Source: Nocardia carnea (GTDB taxonomy: Bacteria > Actinomycetota > Actinomycetes > Mycobacteriales > Mycobacteriaceae). From it: a DNA stretch of 64,000 nucleotides. Position numbers and translations under genes: made by a program. The notes under the pieces were generated by a model that searched no databases, was not told where the DNA came from, and saw only the letters and a program-made list of their open reading frames with translations. The number at the start of each line of letters is the position of its first letter. Positions within the stretch are counted from its first letter, which is position 1. Where the stretch lies: the NCBI RefSeq assembly GCF_029868325.1, contig NZ_JARWNW010000132.1:1-64000 (forward strand), in the 5' to 3' direction. This document shows, piece by piece, positions 61,743 through 64,000 of this stretch.

Positions 61743-62014
61743 GTTCCACATGGTAACTGTGGGCTGGGATGGATAGAAATCGGCATGGCGCGCCACCAGG
61801 TAATCTTGTGGCGCGGCTCACTGTGTGAGATCTCACGACCGGGCCTGGCTGCACCGTGCGATCACCACAAGCAGTACGCTCGTCTTGGTTACATCAGACG
61901 TCTCGTGGACAACGCGGGATGTATACGTTGTCTGTTGAACAGCTGGGGTCCGCTCACAAGCGTGTTCGCCTGGTTGTGCAATGAGGGCACCATCTTAGGA
62001 GGACACGAAGATCC
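61743..62014. promoter_or_regulatory. Divergent metX/icd promoter region
   Basis: The 272 bases between the riboswitch and icd should contain both promoters. AT-richer spots lie near 61748-61760 (CACATGGTAACTGTGG) and 61870-61925. AGGAGGACACGAAGATCC leads into icd. I see no gene. Confidence 0.5.
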
Positions 62015-63232
62015 ATGTCCAAGATCAAGGTTGAAGGCACCGTCGTAGAACTCGACGGCGACGAGATGACCCGGATCATCTGGCAGTTCATCAAGGACAA
62101 GCTGATCCACCCGTACCTCGACCTGAACCTCGAGTACTACGACCTCGGCATCGAGTACCGCGACAAGACCGACGACCAGGTCACCGTCGACGCCGCGAAC
62201 GCCATCAAAGAGCACGGCGTGGGCGTCAAATGCGCGACGATCACTCCCGACGAGGCCCGGGTCGAGGAATTCGGTCTCAAGAAGATGTGGCGGTCGCCCA
62301 ACGGCACCATCCGCAACATCCTCGGCGGCACCATTTTCCGCGCGCCCATCATCATCTCCAATGTTCCGCGCCTCGTCCCCGGCTGGACCAAGCCGATCAT
62401 CATCGGCCGTCACGCCTTCGGTGACCAGTACCGCGCCACCGACTTCAAGGCCTTCCAGGCCGGCACCGTCACCCTCACCTTCACCCCGGAAGACGGCAGC
62501 GAGCCGATCGTCCACGAGGTCGTGAAGATGCCGGAAGACGGCGGCGTCATCATGGGTATGTACAACTTCAAGAAGTCCATCGAAGACTTCGCGCGCGCCT
62601 CGTTCAACTACGGGCTGCAGCAGAACTACCCGGTCTACATGTCGACCAAGAACACCATCCTGAAGGCCTACGACGGCATGTTCAAGGACACCTTCCAGGA
62701 AGTGTTCGACGCCGAGTTCAAGACCCAGTTCGACGCGGCCGGCCTCACCTACGAGCACCGGCTGATCGACGATATGGTCGCCTCCTCCATGAAATGGGAG
62801 GGCGGCTACGTCTGGGCCTGCAAGAACTACGACGGCGACGTGCAGTCCGACACCGTCGCGCAGGGCTTCGGCTCGCTGGGCCTGATGACCTCGGTCCTGC
62901 TCACCCCGGACGGCCAGACCTGCGAGGCGGAGGCCGCGCACGGCACCGTCACCCGGCACTACCGTCAGCACCAGCAGGGCAAGCCGACCTCGACCAACCC
63001 GATCGCGTCGATCTTCGCCTGGACCCGCGGCCTCGAACATCGCGGCAAACTGGACAACACCCCCGAGGTGATCGGTTTCGCGCAGACCCTCGAGGACGTG
63101 GTCATCAAGACCGTCGAAGGCGGCCAGATGACGAAGGACCTCGCGCTGCTCGTCGGTGGCGACCAGGGCTACCTCACCACCGAGGAGTTCCTGGCAGCGC
63201 TGGACGCCAACCTGGCCCGCGCACTGCGCTGA
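62015..63232 (+). CDS. icd: NADP-dependent isocitrate dehydrogenase
   Basis: A 405-residue TCA-cycle enzyme of the eukaryote-like homodimer type (as Icd1, Rv3339c). It starts [20 protein letters not shown]; the substrate loop is [20 protein letters not shown], then [20 protein letters not shown], the metal-binding Asp residues in [20 protein letters not shown] and the cofactor part [17 protein letters not shown] with [22 protein letters not shown] lies 12 bases before the ATG. Full length, ended by a strong terminator. Confidence 0.97.
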   Translation: MSKIKVEGTVVELDGDEMTRIIWQFIKDKLIHPYLDLNLEYYDLGIEYRDKTDDQVTVDAANAIKEHGVGVKCATITPDEARVEEFGLKKMWRSPNGTIRNILGGTIFRAPIIISNVPRLVPGWTKPIIIGRHAFGDQYRATDFKAFQAGTVTLTFTPEDGSEPIVHEVVKMPEDGGVIMGMYNFKKSIEDFARASFNYGLQQNYPVYMSTKNTILKAYDGMFKDTFQEVFDAEFKTQFDAAGLTYEHRLIDDMVASSMKWEGGYVWACKNYDGDVQSDTVAQGFGSLGLMTSVLLTPDGQTCEAEAAHGTVTRHYRQHQQGKPTSTNPIASIFAWTRGLEHRGKLDNTPEVIGFAQTLEDVVIKTVEGGQMTKDLALLVGGDQGYLTTEEFLAALDANLARALR

Positions 63233-63295
63233 CCAACCCGCCCCCACTGGTCCGGGTGCTGAGTACGACCCGGAGCGTGGAGGCCGAGTGCGCTC

Positions 63296-63341
63296 GACAA
63301 CGCCGAGAACAGGGCTGTGTTCTCGGCGTTGTCTTGTTTGG
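63296..63341 (+). terminator. Intrinsic terminator after icd
   Basis: GACAACGCCGAGAACA (63296-63311) pairs perfectly with 63318-63333 over 16 bp around GGGCTG, followed by TTGTTTGG. This is the clearest intrinsic terminator in the window. Confidence 0.92.
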
Positions 63342-63513
63342 TGAGGGTGCGGGGTCAGCTGGTTCGCCAGTGTTTTCGGCGCGCTGGCGCGGCGCCGCAA
63401 AATAAACACAGAACCTCAGCGCGGGGGCGGTGGAACTGGCAGGCTGTCAACGAGGCGGATTCGTCCGCCCGGTGATTTACGCCGTAATGTTGCTGCTTGC
63501 ACGGAGGACGCCG

Positions 63514-64000
63514 ATGTTCGAATGGTCCGATACCGATCTGATGGTCCGCGATGCGGTCCGGACTTTCATCGATAAGGAAGTACGCCCCCATCTCGACGCA
63601 CTGGACAGCGGGGAAATGCTGCCCTACCCGGTGCTGCGCAAGCTGTACGCGGATTTCGGTATCGGCGCGATGGCCGAAGAGGCGCTGCACAAACAACTGG
63701 CTGCCCGGCGCGCGGCGGCCGACGGCGCGGAGAAGGCGGCCTCGGGGGAGAAGGGGTCCTCCGGTGGCGGATTCGATCAGCAGACCATGATGGCCGTCGT
63801 GACCAGCGAACTCTCCGGTGTCTGCATGGGCCTGTGTAGTTCACTCGGGGTGAGCACCGGCCTCGGTGGCGCCACCATCCTGTCCCGCGGCACACTCGCC
63901 CAGCAGGAGCGGTGGGTGCCCGATATCGTCAGCCTCCGCAAGATCGCATGCTGGGCGATCACCGAACCGGATTCCGGATCCGACGCCTTCGGCGGGATGA
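63514..64000 (+). CDS. Acyl-CoA dehydrogenase, N-terminal part
   Basis: 162 codons, cut by the window end. It begins MFEWSDTDLMVRDAVRTFID, the N-terminal helical domain, and reaches SRGTLAQQERWVPDIVSLRK and ACWAITEPDSGSDAFGGM, the flavin/substrate loop of FadE-type enzymes (TEPxxGSD). A charged Ala/Glu/Lys/Gly insert (RAAADGAEKAASGEKGSSGG) is unusual in the domain. ACGGAGGA precedes the ATG. Substrate chain length cannot be told. Confidence 0.92.
   Translation, partial: MFEWSDTDLMVRDAVRTFIDKEVRPHLDALDSGEMLPYPVLRKLYADFGIGAMAEEALHKQLAARRAAADGAEKAASGEKGSSGGGFDQQTMMAVVTSELSGVCMGLCSSLGVSTGLGGATILSRGTLAQQERWVPDIVSLRKIACWAITEPDSGSDAFGGM

Noticed and set aside
61447-61854. In-frame N-terminal extension of metX by about 136 residues
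   Set aside because: The extension reads through the SAM-IV riboswitch and the small frame's ribosome-binding site, and MetX homologues start near GTG 61446.

Overview
The window comes from a high-GC actinobacterium of the order Mycobacteriales, most likely Nocardia or a close relative. The reasons are the mycobacteria-like ribosomal/rpoA operon running into truA and an ESX-4-type type VII secretion locus, an lpqU-eno-ftsB-DUF501-ppx block as in Mycobacterium, an F420-dependent oxidoreductase, DUF7373-type lipoproteins, frequent GTG starts and third-position GC bias. The genus call is inference; no search could be run.

Layout. (1) 0.4-5.0 kb: rpmJ-rpsM-rpsK-rpsD-rpoA-rplQ-truA on the plus strand. 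infA, normally just upstream of rpmJ, is not in the first 377 bases, which instead hold an odd G/C-homopolymer tract. (2) 5.4-9.2 kb: an F420 oxidoreductase, an unrecognised protein with a possible ADP-ribosyltransferase-like C-terminus, a CsoR-type metal sensor with a candidate operator, a methylthioadenosine phosphorylase and an FMN reductase. (3) 9.3-23.1 kb: an ESX-4-like locus with a Trp-rich repeat membrane protein, eccE, eccB, mycP, eccD, a fused eccC, a T7SS-associated protein and an EsxU/EsxT-like pair, closed by a perfect 18-bp hairpin. (4) 23.2-29.7 kb: a minus-strand operon of four lipoproteins, a duplicated pair, around a transmembrane Ser/Thr kinase whose outer domain resembles one lobe of a siderophore-binding protein. 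(5) 29.9-38.3 kb: lpqU-like transglycosylase, eno, ftsB, DUF501, ppx, a peptide symporter, an amino-acid permease, a small unknown protein and a tRNA with a UAA anticodon. (6) 38.4-51 kb: accessory metabolism and transport, including a TetR/NTF2-like/NmrA-like divergent unit with paired operators, oxidoreductases, a YfhO-like membrane protein, a TauE/SafE exporter, a DHA2 efflux pump and a beta-lactamase-fold hydrolase. (7) 51-57.5 kb: an SDR diverging from an SOS-regulated pair (small unknown gene plus dnaE2), a DUF4349 lipoprotein and a DUF167 protein. (8) 57.6-64 kb: trmL-like methyltransferase, a CycA-like permease, DUF3017, metX under a SAM-IV riboswitch, icd with a strong terminator, and the start of an acyl-CoA dehydrogenase.

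The most interesting points are a 57-codon reading frame, with a strong ribosome-binding site, between the SAM-IV riboswitch and metX and overlapping the metX start; the kinase with a siderophore-binding-protein-like sensor inside a duplicated lipoprotein operon; two LexA boxes in front of an uncharacterised gene that is coupled to dnaE2; and the tryptophan-rich repeat protein next to the ESX locus.
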